Position numbers and translations under genes: made by a program. The notes under the pieces are model-generated. The model saw nothing but the letters and a program-made list of their open reading frames with translations. It was not told the origin of the DNA and searched no databases. Shown piece by piece: positions 23,229 through 34,562 of a stretch of DNA of 64,000 nucleotides. Within the stretch, counting starts at the first letter, position 1; every line of letters starts with the position of its first letter. Origin of the DNA: Puccinia triticina (lineage: Eukaryota; Basidiomycota; Pucciniomycetes; Pucciniales; Pucciniaceae). The stretch spans positions 7,874,382 to 7,938,381 of the forward strand of contig NC_070563.1 in NCBI RefSeq assembly GCF_026914185.1, given 5' to 3'.

Positions 23229-23540
23229 CTTTGATCAATTGATCATCCTCCACTTTGTAAGCAACAAACTTGGCTGTTTGAAGCAAAGTAGATCAGTCAG
23301 AAATCACCCAGGAGAATATTATTCAATAGGTGATGATAACTAAAGAGCCAATTTGAGGTTATCCATGTTGTAAACATCAACTACTGTAGCTTCATAGCTC
23401 AATGCACTGATCCATTTGTTGTGGATAAACTTGAATTTGTCAAAGCCAAGCTTTTTCTCCTCAATCAAATTGGCAATAACGCAAGCATTGGCAAAGTTTG
23501 GAACTTGTTTGCCGATCTGATTGAATGAGAGCACAATGTT
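23229..23540 (-). pseudogene. ATP3 fragment (copy of an internal exon-intron block)
   Basis: Collinear, without indels, with ATP3 positions 27788-28099 (312 bp, about 20 differences by eye, ~94% identical). It contains part of exon 3, the whole intron 3 and the start of exon 4, so it is a DNA-level duplication, not a retrocopy. The intron donor is lost (GTTAGT to TTTAGT). Many differences are CpG to TpG or CpA in the copy. It cannot encode a functional gamma subunit. Confidence 0.9.
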
Positions 23541-23909
23541 TGATTTTTGCTTTTATTTACTAAGTAGCATTAGTAAGGATTAAGCAAGAAAAAAAAAATA
23601 GATAAATAGGAGATAGAGTTTTTATTTGATGAAATAATCCTTTTCAGTCTGTCTGTCACTGATAACAAGGACCTTCTTTGAAAAGAAATCTAGATGAGAA
23701 AAGACAAATCAACTTAAGTATATGGTGAGGAAATGGATGTGGAGACAAAGAATAATTATGAACAACAACATATCACCACCATCTAGTCAGGAAAAAGAGA
23801 AAGAAAAATTCTAATGCAAGAATCTTGCATCAGAAGACACCACGCTCCCCGGCAGTTACAAAAATAGGATTGGATGAAATGAAGATGAAAATTTCATTTT
23901 TTCTTGAAA
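23541..23909. other. short intergenic gap
   Basis: AT-rich; likely the 3' flank of the minus-strand membrane protein gene. Nothing else seen. Confidence 0.35.
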
Positions 23910-25372
23910 CTAGTAAACTATTTCAATTTGATCTGTCCGTATGCAATGAAGCTCAACAGTCTCTGGATGAATTTCGTTAAACTGGATTATTGGTGAGCTT
24001 TTGAGTGGTGACATTGCCGAGACACTTAGGCCGTGGTTTTCCTGTTGTGTGCCATCCATCAACTTGTGATAGTCACTAGGTGTGTTGCTCTTTTGGTGGA
24101 CAGGATCCGGATGCGAAAGGTATATCTCTGGCAAGGGTGGTTGTGAGTTATCCAATTTCTCTGCATCAGGCCTCGAGATGGAAGCCTGAGTGGAAGAACT
24201 CGTTGATTTTGTGCCTTTTGCGTCCTGAAATCTGAAGAGTCTTCTCAGCCGATCAATAATACCACGATTGGAAGAGCTCTGAGGATTTCTTTTGACACTT
24301 AAAGCGGGATTTGGACTGAGTTCAGCCACTATGCTTCCAAAAGTCTCGCGATTCTGATTACATGGGCTTATCAATCTTTCCTCCGTAGGACTGTTGGCTA
24401 TCTGGGGACTGCTATACGGCCTGGATGGCTGAGAAATCTTTGGCTTTTGTCCTGACTTTCCCGATTTCCCACTTCCAGCCGATTTGGGCGCTTTATGAAT
24501 CTTGAATGGCTTGAAAGAAACTTGATAAAGCCTTTTCTTGAGAGCTATACACAGGATGATTGCAGCAACCAACAAGACGCAAGAGGTCCCGATCAGCCAT
24601 GGTTGAGGAATGATTTTTGTCGAATCATTCTGATTCTTCGATGTCGAACCATTCTGATTCTTCGATGTCGAACCAGAATCTTGAGGCAAGGAGCGAGATC
24701 CTTGTGCGTCAAACTCTTTCAAATCAGTCGCAACACTTCTCTGGTTCTCAGGGGTGGGACTTTTGATTGAGGGTGAATCAGAGCTGCCTTTATTCCGAAT
24801 TGATGGTGGTAGGAGTTGCGATCCTAATGTTGTCGGTGTGGATATCTTTGATGTGCTCCCATCTGAGACAGATTCCGGATTTCCCGTTGTCTGTTTTTCA
24901 GTCGACAAGTTGACATCGCCTAGAAATTTGGCAAGTAACTCTGTAAACTCAATAATAAACCTAACCAAAGTTCGATTTTTCATCTTTCCTCACCATTTTC
25001 AAAGTTGAAGTCGGCCTGGCCCTTTATGGCAGACCCAGAGGGTGACGTGAGTGATTCGGCAGGTAAGATGACCAGGGGCGGGATATTAGGGTCGTTAAGT
25101 TCCGCCGACGGCCTGTTGTAGTGCTGCGATCGAAGGGTTATCACACCTTGCTCAACATCGTTTCCAAAAAATTCACGCTTCACAAGGGGAGGGGATTTGG
25201 CATTCTGACTGTCTCTGTTGGTAACTTTTTGAGCAAGGTGCGTTTGCCAGGGTACGGATTGTTCCTCGTTGTCCAAGGCAGCTAAATGATTAGGGGTGCT
25301 TTCAAGATATTTAAGCATCCAGCCGTATTTGAGTGCCACCGAGGTTTCTGTAGTCTGCTTTTTTAACCACAT
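23910..25372 (-). CDS. single-pass membrane protein of unknown function
   Basis: Two exons (25372-24994 and 24940-23910) join over a 53 bp GTGAGG...TTTACAG intron and give 469 codons plus stop. The N-terminal ~270 residues are Ser/Thr/Pro/Asn-rich with a short NQNxSTSK-like repeat. Then comes one clear transmembrane segment (PWLIGTSCVLLVAAIILCIA), a basic KKR stop-transfer, and a ~220-residue polar Ser/Pro-rich tail. The layout resembles type I fungal surface or wall-sensor proteins, but no named domain was recognised. No signal peptide is visible at the chosen ATG; an upstream exon (ATG at 25873, hydrophobic, GTGAGA donor) may supply it. Product name is uncertain; that this is a real gene is likely. 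Confidence 0.65.
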
Positions 25373-27492
25373 TGGGAGAAACTAAGCCCGAATCTTGGAT
25401 GAGGAGCGTAGCCTATTAATGATTTTCTAGGATCGGATAAACGTTAGTGAAATGTCTGCGACTCATGTGAAGCAAGCTAATTTATTTTTACCTGATTCAG
25501 AAGTAATTCCAAAATTGGCATGGAAAATAATGTTTCGCGATATGTTAATCAAGTTAACCGAAGAAACTTGCTGGGTGACTGACGGAATCTCGAGAATCAT
25601 TAATCGAACTTGATCAATGGCGGATTTCCAGAAAAGAAGAATGATATCAAGCTATCAAAATTTGTAGGGGATGGCGAACCTGCTCCTGTCGAGAAATAGG
25701 CAGCTGGGACAGAATTGTTTCCGGAACAAGATATGGTACAGCGATTTAGAAGTATAGTGCCTTCTCACATGACAGGAGATCCAAAAAGCTACGGCGAAAG
25801 GGAGGTATGTTTCGTCGCCGGCCGTGGATGTAGGTAAGATGGACTTCGTCATGGACCAAGTTGAATCTCGCATCAGCCGAGGGCGTCAGACCACTCTTAG
25901 CCTGACTCTGAGGGGATTGATGTAAACCTAAAGACTTCTTCGCAACTAGTTCTGGAGATCGAGGGCATCAGGACAAAATGAACAGTTCATCACCAACACG
26001 ACCACCAACACGAGTGGCAACACGACCAACGTTGGGGAATACTCAATCTTAGCAATTCTATGCGGCTGTGGGTCCATTGCGCTGTTACACTCGGTTGAAG
26101 GGCGCTGAACGGCGCATGCAGGCTCAGCTCCATAGCCGATCACTGTAGCACCCTCACCGCCATTTTCGATCCCCCATCGACAGTTTCGGCCACGTCCTCG
26201 AACGGCCGAGTACGTTTGTTGTACTAGCGGACGAGTACAGCAGAGTGTGTCTTTGTGTTCTGTCAAACACTTGGTGACTGAGTGGGGTTGTCAACCATAC
26301 GGATTCGGCATGACTGGCTGGCAGCCCAGCCGGGCGTCCCTGGCAGTGGCACAATCAAACGTTGATAGCGTCGAGAATAAGGCATCCTGGCTTCATGTCC
26401 GTTGCTGTGGTTGCACTTGCATGTCGTTTGGGTTGCCCTAAAGAGCAAAACAAACGGATTCTGCCTAAACAGAGGTTCCAACCAACCAACAAAGTTGCCG
26501 ATTTTAATTGGGTCTTCCAAATTTCGAGTAGCTGAATGATTCGCAAACGACTCGACAAAATTAATTCCAAGTAATGGGTAGGATTCAATAATTTTGATTT
26601 AATTTTCCTGAGGGAAACAGATATATATATGACGAATATGCATTGTCGCGATTTGTACGTTTAAGTTTAACTATGCGGGGTGAGAAGCAAATTTGTAAAG
26701 TCGCAGCTTCTGTGGGGGGAAGGCCGCACCGGTCGAGAAGTGACTACTTCGTGCTGCCGACAGAGACGGGTGAGGAGCATCGGCATCGTCACTCAAAAAA
26801 AGTAAAATGAAGTTGGCTCTGCACATTGGGCAACATTGAGCCGCCTGAGCGCGCGGTATATTTTTATCAGGCCTTCTTTAAACGCAGGTTTGTTCTATTT
26901 TATTCTTTTTGGGGATCCTTTTGGGAAGATCTGTTTTCACCCTCAGCCCGGGTCTTTTATGATGAAAGATGAGTTGCGAAATTCGGACATGTGCGGCCAG
27001 GACTCGTGTGTTCTTCCTGTAGGCCTGAGCTGTGAAACAAAGCTTGCCACTGCCAGGGATATCATCAAGTGGACCACCTTCATCTTCCGTTGCAGTTCCT
27101 TCACCTGCAACAATTAACCTCACCCGCATAGACAAGTCACGTTTGGCTTGATGGCAGCTCAAATCAATCATCAATAGCTCATGGGCGCATTCATGGAATT
27201 GCAGGGTTTATTCGCAGTCTAAGCAAAGCCATGAGCAGGACAAGTGTGAGATCAGACCTAGACAACTGGACAATTCAGTCGAGGCTGACTAAAAAAGCAA
27301 GCAGAAAAAGTCGCATTCTTATGTATATATGTTTGTATTTAAAAAGGAAGCCCAACTGGATAGAGCAATGACAATTCTTCTACAAGGGGCAGCGGCTTTT
27401 GGTTGTTCAGCGAGCTCAGTGACGATCGATTAGGATCTTACTGAGTGTTTCCTCGACTCTATTAAGCTGAAGTTTGTTTTTGTTATTTTCGT
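25373..27492. other. intergenic region with a possible 5' exon at 25.7-25.9 kb
   Basis: No gene supported. A minus-strand ATG at 25873 opens a short hydrophobic frame with a consensus donor (GTGAGA) near 25770 that could be the signal-peptide exon of the membrane protein gene. The rest (25.9-27.4 kb) is of mixed composition without recognisable domains or repeats and is presumably promoter plus 3' flanks. Confidence 0.35.
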
Positions 27493-28767
27493 TTACAATG
27501 CGTTGGCTCCAGTGATAATCTGCAAACGGAATCAGAAACATGGAGTCGATAAGCCGATAGATGACACAGCTTAGAAAATATCGAAAGTAAAGAAAAACAT
27601 ACATCGACAAGATCGTTAGTGATTTGCGATTGTCTCATTCGGTTGAACTTCATTTGTAATCCGCCGATGACCGTTTGCGAGTTCGTGGTCGCATTGTCCA
27701 TTGCATTTCGACGAGCCGAGATCTCGGTAGCATAGCCCTCGACAAGGGCAGTGTAGATAGCATTGGTCATGGCAAACGAGGACAAATCTTTGATCAATTG
27801 GTCATCCTCCACTTCGTAAGCGGCAAACTTGGCTGTTTGAAGCAAAGTAGATCAGTCAGAAATCACCCAGGAGAATCTTATTCAATAGGTGATGATAACT
27901 AACGAGCCAATTTGAGGGTATCCGCGTTGTAAACCTCGACTACCGTAGATTCATAGCTCAACGCACTGATCCATTTGTTGTGGATCAACTTGACTTTGTC
28001 AAAGTCAAGCTTTTTCTCCTCAATCAAATCGGCAATAACGCAAGCATCGGCAAAGTTTGGAACTTGTTTGCCGATCTGATTGAATGAGAGCACGATGTTC
28101 TTCGGCACAATTCGACTGAGCTGAGTTTTTGGTTTATCCCCAACCACGACGATCTGTGGGTGTATAAGAAAGATAAAATGAACAAGGTGGTGGGAATGCA
28201 AGGATCAGCATAAGCTTGAGCGGATGATAGAAAAGAGAAGCGGATTGAGACAAGACCGGGAAAAGAAAGAAACTCAACCTGCGTCTCGCTATTCTCACCG
28301 AGCTCAGCTCGGGTACGTTTAGAGACGCTGGAATGAATTCCACCACATAAACCCTTGTCACTGCTGATGACGACAAACAGGGTCTTTTTGGAGTCTGCTC
28401 CTGATGCCAGTTCCTCGGAGAGTGACGACTCCTTAAAGACTACAGCGTTGGCTTCTCCATACGCCTTGGCATCGTTCATGGCTCGTTGGGCCTTGTTTAG
28501 TTTAGTGGTCGCGATCATCTTCATCGATTTGGTGATCTGAAGTGGAAGAGTCGGCTGATTAGTACTTCGATGGTGATACCAGATATCCGTAGGAAGGTCA
28601 TTGCTCACCTTGCCAATGTTTCGAACTGACTTGAGTCGAGTTTCGATCTCCTTGAGAGTTTCATTGGCGGTCGGAGTAGCACTAAACGATCGAGCAGCGT
28701 TGGGACTGGCGATCAAGCGAGCAGCCCTCTGGGAAAGCAAAGGTCGAGTGATGAGGGTCGATGACAT
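27493..28767 (-). CDS. ATP3: ATP synthase F1 subunit gamma, mitochondrial
   Basis: This is the central rotor shaft of mitochondrial F1Fo-ATP synthase. Five exons (28767-28609, 28536-28279, 28153-27904, 27832-27603, 27519-27493) sum to 924 nt, exactly 307 codons plus stop. The start at 28767 gives a basic, Ser-rich presequence (MSSTLITRPLLSQRAARLI) fitting matrix import. Family signatures: KSVRNIGKITKSMKMIA at the N-terminus, SDKGLCGG in the centre, and C-terminal AMDNATTNSQ...MRQSQITNDLVDIITGANAL. The last exon encodes only eight residues. All introns are GT-AG and 64-125 bp long. It is divergent from SUI3, 576 bp away. It appears intact. Confidence 0.96.
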
Positions 28768-29343
28768 CGTGGATGGACGAGCTGGGGTTCTTGTCTGGGC
28801 TCCGGCGGGTGGCACTGGAGGCAACCGGAGAGGCGGAGCACCGGGTCAGGTGAACCTCGGAGTTCGGAGTCCCCGGAAGCGCTCGGGGGCTCACATCTCA
28901 GCAAATATGGCTTATTAATTTATTTCTCAAGACTTTCCAAACCGTGCACAAGAGGAGGACTGGATGTTTACCAGGGGCACGAGGTCTCATGAATATCATG
29001 GGGCAGAATTGGGAGGAATGTCATCATTCACTATTTTTTGGAAAAAAGAAAAAAAGAAAAAACTCTTTCCGGAATTTCAAACGCCTCCGGTGGGTATAAG
29101 TTGAGAACTGCTGTAACAAAAACCAATTCTTAAGTGTTGATGTAGTCACTAGTGACGTGGCATGAGATGGGTTTTTCTGCAGGTGTGCGCATTATAGGGT
29201 TGAACTGGGGCGATGTGGCTGCGGGGCTCCACCCAGGGGGCTGTGGGAGCCAGCGGGCACAGCAACCATCGCCACTCTGCCACCCAAGCTTCACCCTTCT
29301 GGCATCCCACCAACATCCACGGAAGACTGCGATAACACTCAGG
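28768..29343. promoter_or_regulatory. shared divergent promoter of ATP3 and SUI3
   Basis: The 576 bp between the two start codons must hold both promoters. It contains A-rich tracts (GGAAAAAAGAAAAAAAGAAA near 29039) and a CT-rich stretch close to the SUI3 start. No certain TATA box was identified. Confidence 0.5.
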
Positions 29344-30854
29344 ATGGCCGAAGAGCTGAAGAATCCACCCGTCGAACAGGCAGAGGAACCCCTCTTCGAC
29401 GCAACTCTCAAGAAGAAGAAGAAGAAGAAAGCCGTCGCATTCGATGAACTGTTAGTACTTCTTCTCTCTCGGCTCCCGTCTCATTTCCTTATAGACCGTT
29501 GGCTTAGAAGCCAGACACGTACATATACATTCTTGTATACAGGGATTCGCAGTTAGAAAGTACGGCCGAACAGCCCGCCTCAATCGCCACTTCTAAGACC
29601 GAAGAGCCTGTCTCGATCTTGAAGACGACCGAAACCGAGCCAAGTTCGAAAGCTCCCGAACCTGCTTCGACTGGCGACTTGGAATTCAGCGATCTCAAGC
29701 GGAAAAAGAAGAAGAAAACAGTCAATTTAGATCTCGATGAAGACGAACTGAATGCGATCGACGAGAAAGATAAACCGGCTGGCACGACGACTGCCGCTGA
29801 AGATGCCGCTGCTGCTGAGGAATTCGCTGGTCGGTGTCTTTGATGGTCATCAAATAAGAAATCCTCAACCAAACCTTGATGGATTTCAAAGCAGACATGC
29901 GAACCGATCTGCTTAGCTGACGCCATCTAATCGTTCCGATCACCAAACCAGATTTGAAAAAGAAGAAGAAGACCCAGAAGAAAGCATTCGATCTGGAAGC
30001 TTTCGAACGTGAGCTGGCAGAAGTCGAAGGTGGGATCAATAAATCCGAAGCCAAGGATGGCGATCCCTCTGGTGCGGAGGGAGACGAGCCGCCTGAGGAT
30101 GGCCTCTTTGGCCAAGCAGATGACGAGGCGATCGGCGAGAGCGAAAAGAGTAAAGCTCAGGCGGCTGCGGAGAAAAAGGCCTGGTTGAAAGAGCCCGATC
30201 GTGATTACACTTATGACGAGGTTAACCATCCTTCTACTAGACATCTTGCTTGTGACAGAAAAAGATCCCGGAAACGCTGACCTGTTTCCAATCTCTCTGC
30301 CACAGCTTCTGGGTCGTTTTTACCAAGCGCTCTACCTCTCTCATCCTTCCTTGTCCGGTGGCGGAGCCAAGAAGCGTTACACACTTGCACCGCCTTCGGT
30401 TCACCGAGAGGGTAACAAACGCTCGATTTGGGCGAACGTGGCCGAGATTTGCAAAAAAATGCATCGACAACCGGAGCATGTCATCCAGTTCTTGTTTGCT
30501 GAATTGGGTACCAGTGGAAGTGTTGACGGTAACGGCAACTTGGTCATTAAAGGTCGCTTTCAACAAAAACAGATCGAAAACGTTCTGCGTCGTTACATTG
30601 GTACGCATCCTGCCTTCAATTTATTCGCCTTCCTTCCCGTTCGGCCACAAGACGTGGAGCTAACATGACCATTGTATGTGGTAGTCGAGTATGTGACGTG
30701 TAAGACATGCAAATCACCGGATACGTTGTTGGAGAAAGACAACCGTCTGTATTTCGTAACCTGCGAATCATGTGGCTCCAAGCGATCAGTGTCAGCCATC
30801 AAGACCGGTTTCTCCGCCCAAATCGGGAAGAGAAAGGCTCAACGAACAAATTAG
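29344..30854 (+). CDS. SUI3: eukaryotic translation initiation factor 2 subunit beta
   Basis: eIF2 beta joins the ternary complex that brings initiator Met-tRNA to the 40S ribosome. Five exons (29344-29450, 29543-29829, 29952-30220, 30306-30600, 30685-30854) total 1,128 nt, i.e. 375 codons plus stop, with all joins in frame. The N-terminus carries three lysine blocks (KKKKKKK at ~23, KRKKKKK and KKKKKTQKK further on), the hallmark contacts for eIF5/eIF2B epsilon. The core has the [23 protein letters not shown] region (here starting WANVAEIC), [16 protein letters not shown], and a C-terminal C2-C2 zinc finger (CKTC...CESC). It ends with the basic KRKAQRTN. It appears intact. Confidence 0.96.
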
Positions 30855-31223
30855 CCATCGACTTGTTCTTTTTTTCACCGTTGCATCCGAGGCTGGGGAA
30901 AGGATTTCTTCGATCTTCTTTTGCTTGTCTCTCATTCGTATAGCAGCTGGTTCTTCATTTAATACAAGAACACATTCTGCAGTTGTGATGTGAATGATGG
31001 TAGTCTCACATCATTCTGATTGTTTTTCTAAGTTATTTTTACATGTTCATATAACTTGCGTATGGCTATATATGAAATCTACATTAGAATGGCGTTCTCC
31101 CTGCCTTTCCTGGTTAACAAGCTCAGCCCTGCTGACACTCAAGAGCAAGTTTAAGAGGATAGATATTGCTTCCTTTCACTCCCTACATATACAAAAGAAT
31201 GGCAGCATATAACCATGTACTTT
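30855..31223. other. 3' flank of SUI3, no gene seen
   Basis: Pyrimidine-rich 3' UTR-like sequence, then AT-rich DNA up to the end of the second MULE. Confidence 0.4.
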
Positions 31224-31482
31224 TAGGGGCATGCTTCATGCACTACCAAAAAATACCACGCACACCAATAATTCTTGGAGTGCATAACAAGGGACAAATA
31301 CAAATTGTATTTTACACAAATCCAAATTGGGAGTGCATTTTATGACACTCCAAAAAATCATGGAGTGCAGGGAGTTTCACTCCAAAAATGCTGGTGTACA
31401 GAAACAACAACAATAAAGCACTGTTTGGAGTGCAGAGCAATAAAAGACAGTTTATCATTACTATTGAAAACAATTTCAAGAA

Positions 31483-32807
31483 TCAGATCATCCTGGAAGT
31501 AAAGGCCTGGTTGTATAGAGCTATGCCCTTCTGTATAGACAAAAACCACCCTTTGGCGTCTTCGGAGGTCAACTCCCTTGCCAGGATGGGTTTGATCCCA
31601 TTTTTCCCAACCACCTGAGGTAAAACCCAGTGATTACCATTCACAAAAAAAAGGTAAACCGGATTGCAGGCTGCAGAGTTTTTGGGACCTGTCATGATTG
31701 GGAGATAACTATCTGAGGATGTAGATGAAAGGAAGATAAATGGTATCACATATACACCTGCAAGAACTTGACAGTGGGCAAGTTTGTTCAGCCATTTTTT
31801 TGGAGGAAAAATACCTTTTGATTGGTCCACTGATTTCTTGTTCACTACCCTGAAGTATAACATAAATCAGCCAATTTTTTCTATTTTGTTAATCATATCC
31901 TGCCTGAACCTGAAAACCCTGCCGCCCCTATCTTCATTGTAGCCTAGCTCTTGCAACACACCAAAACCCACAGTGCCCATTGCCGTGTGGATCATATATG
32001 CTGCTCACCCAACATTGCAGGTGCTGCGGAACCTGGTTAGGATAGTTGTGGTTCTACCAGAAAGGAACTATGAGCTATATATCCATTTGAACTACACACA
32101 AAATTAGGAGGAAAAATTCACCCAATGTGCTTGTGCTGTTTCATAATCTAGCAGAGCCTGTTCTGCAATGGATGGAAGTTAGGAAGAATGGTTGGATGGA
32201 AAATAATTGGTTGTCAAAAGTCCTCTTTGTCATTGTTTTTCTTCTTCTTCTTCTTTCTGTTCCTCTTTCTTAAGTATCTTGGACTGTCTCACCAGTTGTT
32301 GTCTGGAAAGAAGCCTTGGCCCCTTGCTTTTTGGCTATGTTCTGTGAGTTCAACTGCACCTCAAAGGCTGAATTAGGGTCTCTTTTTGTAGATGTTGATT
32401 TTGATGTTGATTTGGCTTGAGCTTTCTTTTCCAACTGCAGCCGCCCTTTGGGGTTTTTCTTGACAATTGGGGATTGAATGGGCACTGCTGCATGAGTTCC
32501 TGAAACCATTTGATGAAATTGCTCAAAAATTGCGGCAAGCTTTTCTGGCTGTTTGGTTGCAAGGCACATGGCAAGCTTCTTCATTTAATTGTCCAAATTG
32601 GTCTCACTTGCCTCTGATATCTAACATGCATAAGAAAAGAACATAAATTATATGAGAAGAAAAAGTGGAGTCAAGATTCATGGTCATGGCACTTACTGCG
32701 GTCTCCGAATTGTACATCAAGTTCCAATGCAGGTGGAAGTCCACTGCCAATAATACGTGCCCCATCTCCTTAATTTCAGCAAGCCTATGAGCACAAGGTA
32801 TTCCCAC
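31483..32807 (-). pseudogene. remnant of MULE transposase C-terminus and OTU domain
   Basis: The frame at 32807 starts MGIPCAHRLAEI with DFHLHW downstream, the Cys-x-His half of a SWIM finger followed by the conserved tail, as in the MULE at 3.5 kb (GIPCKHQLAEV...FHAQWHIK). A Lys/Ser-rich linker follows (32584-32270). A final block at 31863-31483 contains NGNHWVLPQV, which matches the His region of OTU proteases (compare DHFVPLVL). The catalytic Cys region and transposase core were not found. Non-functional. Confidence 0.6.
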
Positions 32808-32939
32808 CCCTTTGGTCAGCTTTTGGGAGCGCAGTTTGGTTGGGTCAAGATATTTTAGACAATCATATTGCTCAATGCATTTCTTGACAGCAAAAATTGA
32901 AATAGTGCCAAGGATAGCAACGGTGAAAGGCTAAACTGC

Positions 32940-33060
32940 ACTACAAAAAGAGCCTGTTTTAGCGCAGCGCAGCGGGTGCCCGCTACGTGCAACTCCCAAA
33001 AAGCTTTAGCGCAGCCATAAAGCGCTGCGCTAAGGCTAAATTTAGCTCACAGGTGCTTTT
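32940..33060 (+). repeat. TAGCGCAGCG-rich patch, probable hAT end remnant
   Basis: Starts GCACTACAAAAAGAGCC and carries TTTAGCGCAGCGCAGCGGG and AGCGCTGCGCTAAGG. A second patch lies at 34490-34560. These match the subterminal motif of the hAT element at 15507-21080. Confidence 0.5.
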
Positions 33061-33415
33061 TACACAGGGAAAAAAGTGCAAGTGCAGCTCAAAAATCCAT
33101 GCTTTGAACTATGAAAACAAAAACTCAAGAAACTGCTTTCAGTTGACATGCAGGATACTCAACTTCATTCCCAGTTAATACCAGGCTCAGACAAATAAAT
33201 TTCAGGGTGGTATACCCTGGAACATTTGGAAGTTTTTCAGCTTAATTCCAGCGCACAATGCCCTAGACTGAGCCCTAAGGCAAATGCTCAGCGGACATAA
33301 GCCGCTCCACTCTTGCGCAGCCCCACAGTACATAGGCTCCCAGGTGGGGTTTACCAGGCCAAAGATAGATGGGGTTGGCCAGTATTTACATACCTGGACC
33401 AGTTGAATGGTCATT

Positions 33416-33590
33416 GAGAGGGGCTGTACACCTCCTTGATGACCGGTTGACCGGTTATCAAGAAGGGGTCTACACCCTATTGATGACCGGTTGACTGGTT
33501 ATTGAGAAGGGTTCTACAGCCTCTCAATGACTGTTTGACAGGTCATCAAGGGGGGCTCTAAAACTTCTCAATGACTTGTGACAGGTGTCA
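33416..33590. repeat. four degenerate ~44 bp tandem repeats
   Basis: Units of TGATGACCGGTTGACCGGTTATC.A.GAAGGGGTCTACA-type sequence, each containing a short self-complementary ACCGGTTGACCGGT core. Confidence 0.75.
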
Positions 33591-34362
33591 AAATAAAAGT
33601 GTGCCACCTGATAAGATAAGGCTCTCCACCTATTTTCTAGATGAACTCCTGGTTTGAATAATTACCGGCGCTGGGCTTCTGCAATGTATGTATCTCTTCA
33701 GCGCTCCACTATCACCACCCCAAAAAGCAAGGCAATATGTCCACATTGCCATGATTAAAACAGTGTTATTACACATGGATAATCCATTCTTCACACAAGT
33801 TGAACCTAGGTGTTACAGAAGCTTAACCCAGTGGTTACAGAAGTTTAACCCATATGTTACAGAGCTTTAACCAGGGCTTGCTTTGGTATAAACTAAATCT
33901 GAGCAGGCTGTCATCCAGTTCATATCATGGGCTTGGCCCCTGTGGATGGGGATACGCCAAGCAAGGGCTTTGGAACGGAGGTAAGCGGCTCAGTGGTTCC
34001 CGGAAGAGAGTCCCTTGAACCACACAGAAAACTCATGAGCATGTGTGAAGGGGCACAGCCTGCAGGGGCAGTGCTGCATGATTTCATATACATAGCAAAC
34101 AAATACAAACCAATATATGTAGTGGGGATAGAATGGTGAGGGGAAATGTGACTTGAGGCGCCTGACAGGTGGTTGACTGGGTGCTGCAGGTTGTCCAAAG
34201 GGTCTAACTTCCAGTGTAGCAGGGCTCCAGTTATGCTTCCAGTGGGGAATAGGGGTGAATTTAGTCTTAGATTCCATTTATGGGGTCTGATGGATGGTAT
34301 CTTGAGGCCTTCCATATGTACATGAGAAAAAATTCTGATTTTTCACATTTTCAAGTACCACA
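33586..34362 (-). mobile_element. probable solo LTR, diverged
   Basis: On the minus strand it begins TGTGGTACTTG and shares the block CCTCAAGATACCAT...ATAAATGGA.TCTA...CCCACTGGAAGCAT with the LTRs at 12207-13087 and 48101-49283. The far end (TGTCAAAATAAAAG near 33586) is inferred, and no matching duplication was found. No coding capacity. Confidence 0.55.
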
Positions 34363-34562
34363 CCATGGAAAATTTGACACGTGTTCCAGAATTGATCACC
34401 ACAGCAGCCAGCGCAGCAAAATACTGCTGAAATCTTCACATTTTTCCTTGAAGATGAATCAGCAAAAAGCGCAGCAGGCCGCCTGCTGCTAAAAGCGTAG
34501 TGTAGCGCCGCAAGAAGAGCTGCGCTTTTGCTATGCTTCCCGCTGTGCTCAGCGCAGCTGTT

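Noticed and set aside
28768..28824. ATP3 start at an upstream ATG (28824)
   Set aside because: The added Pro-rich residues precede a good mitochondrial presequence starting at 28767, which is the more likely start.
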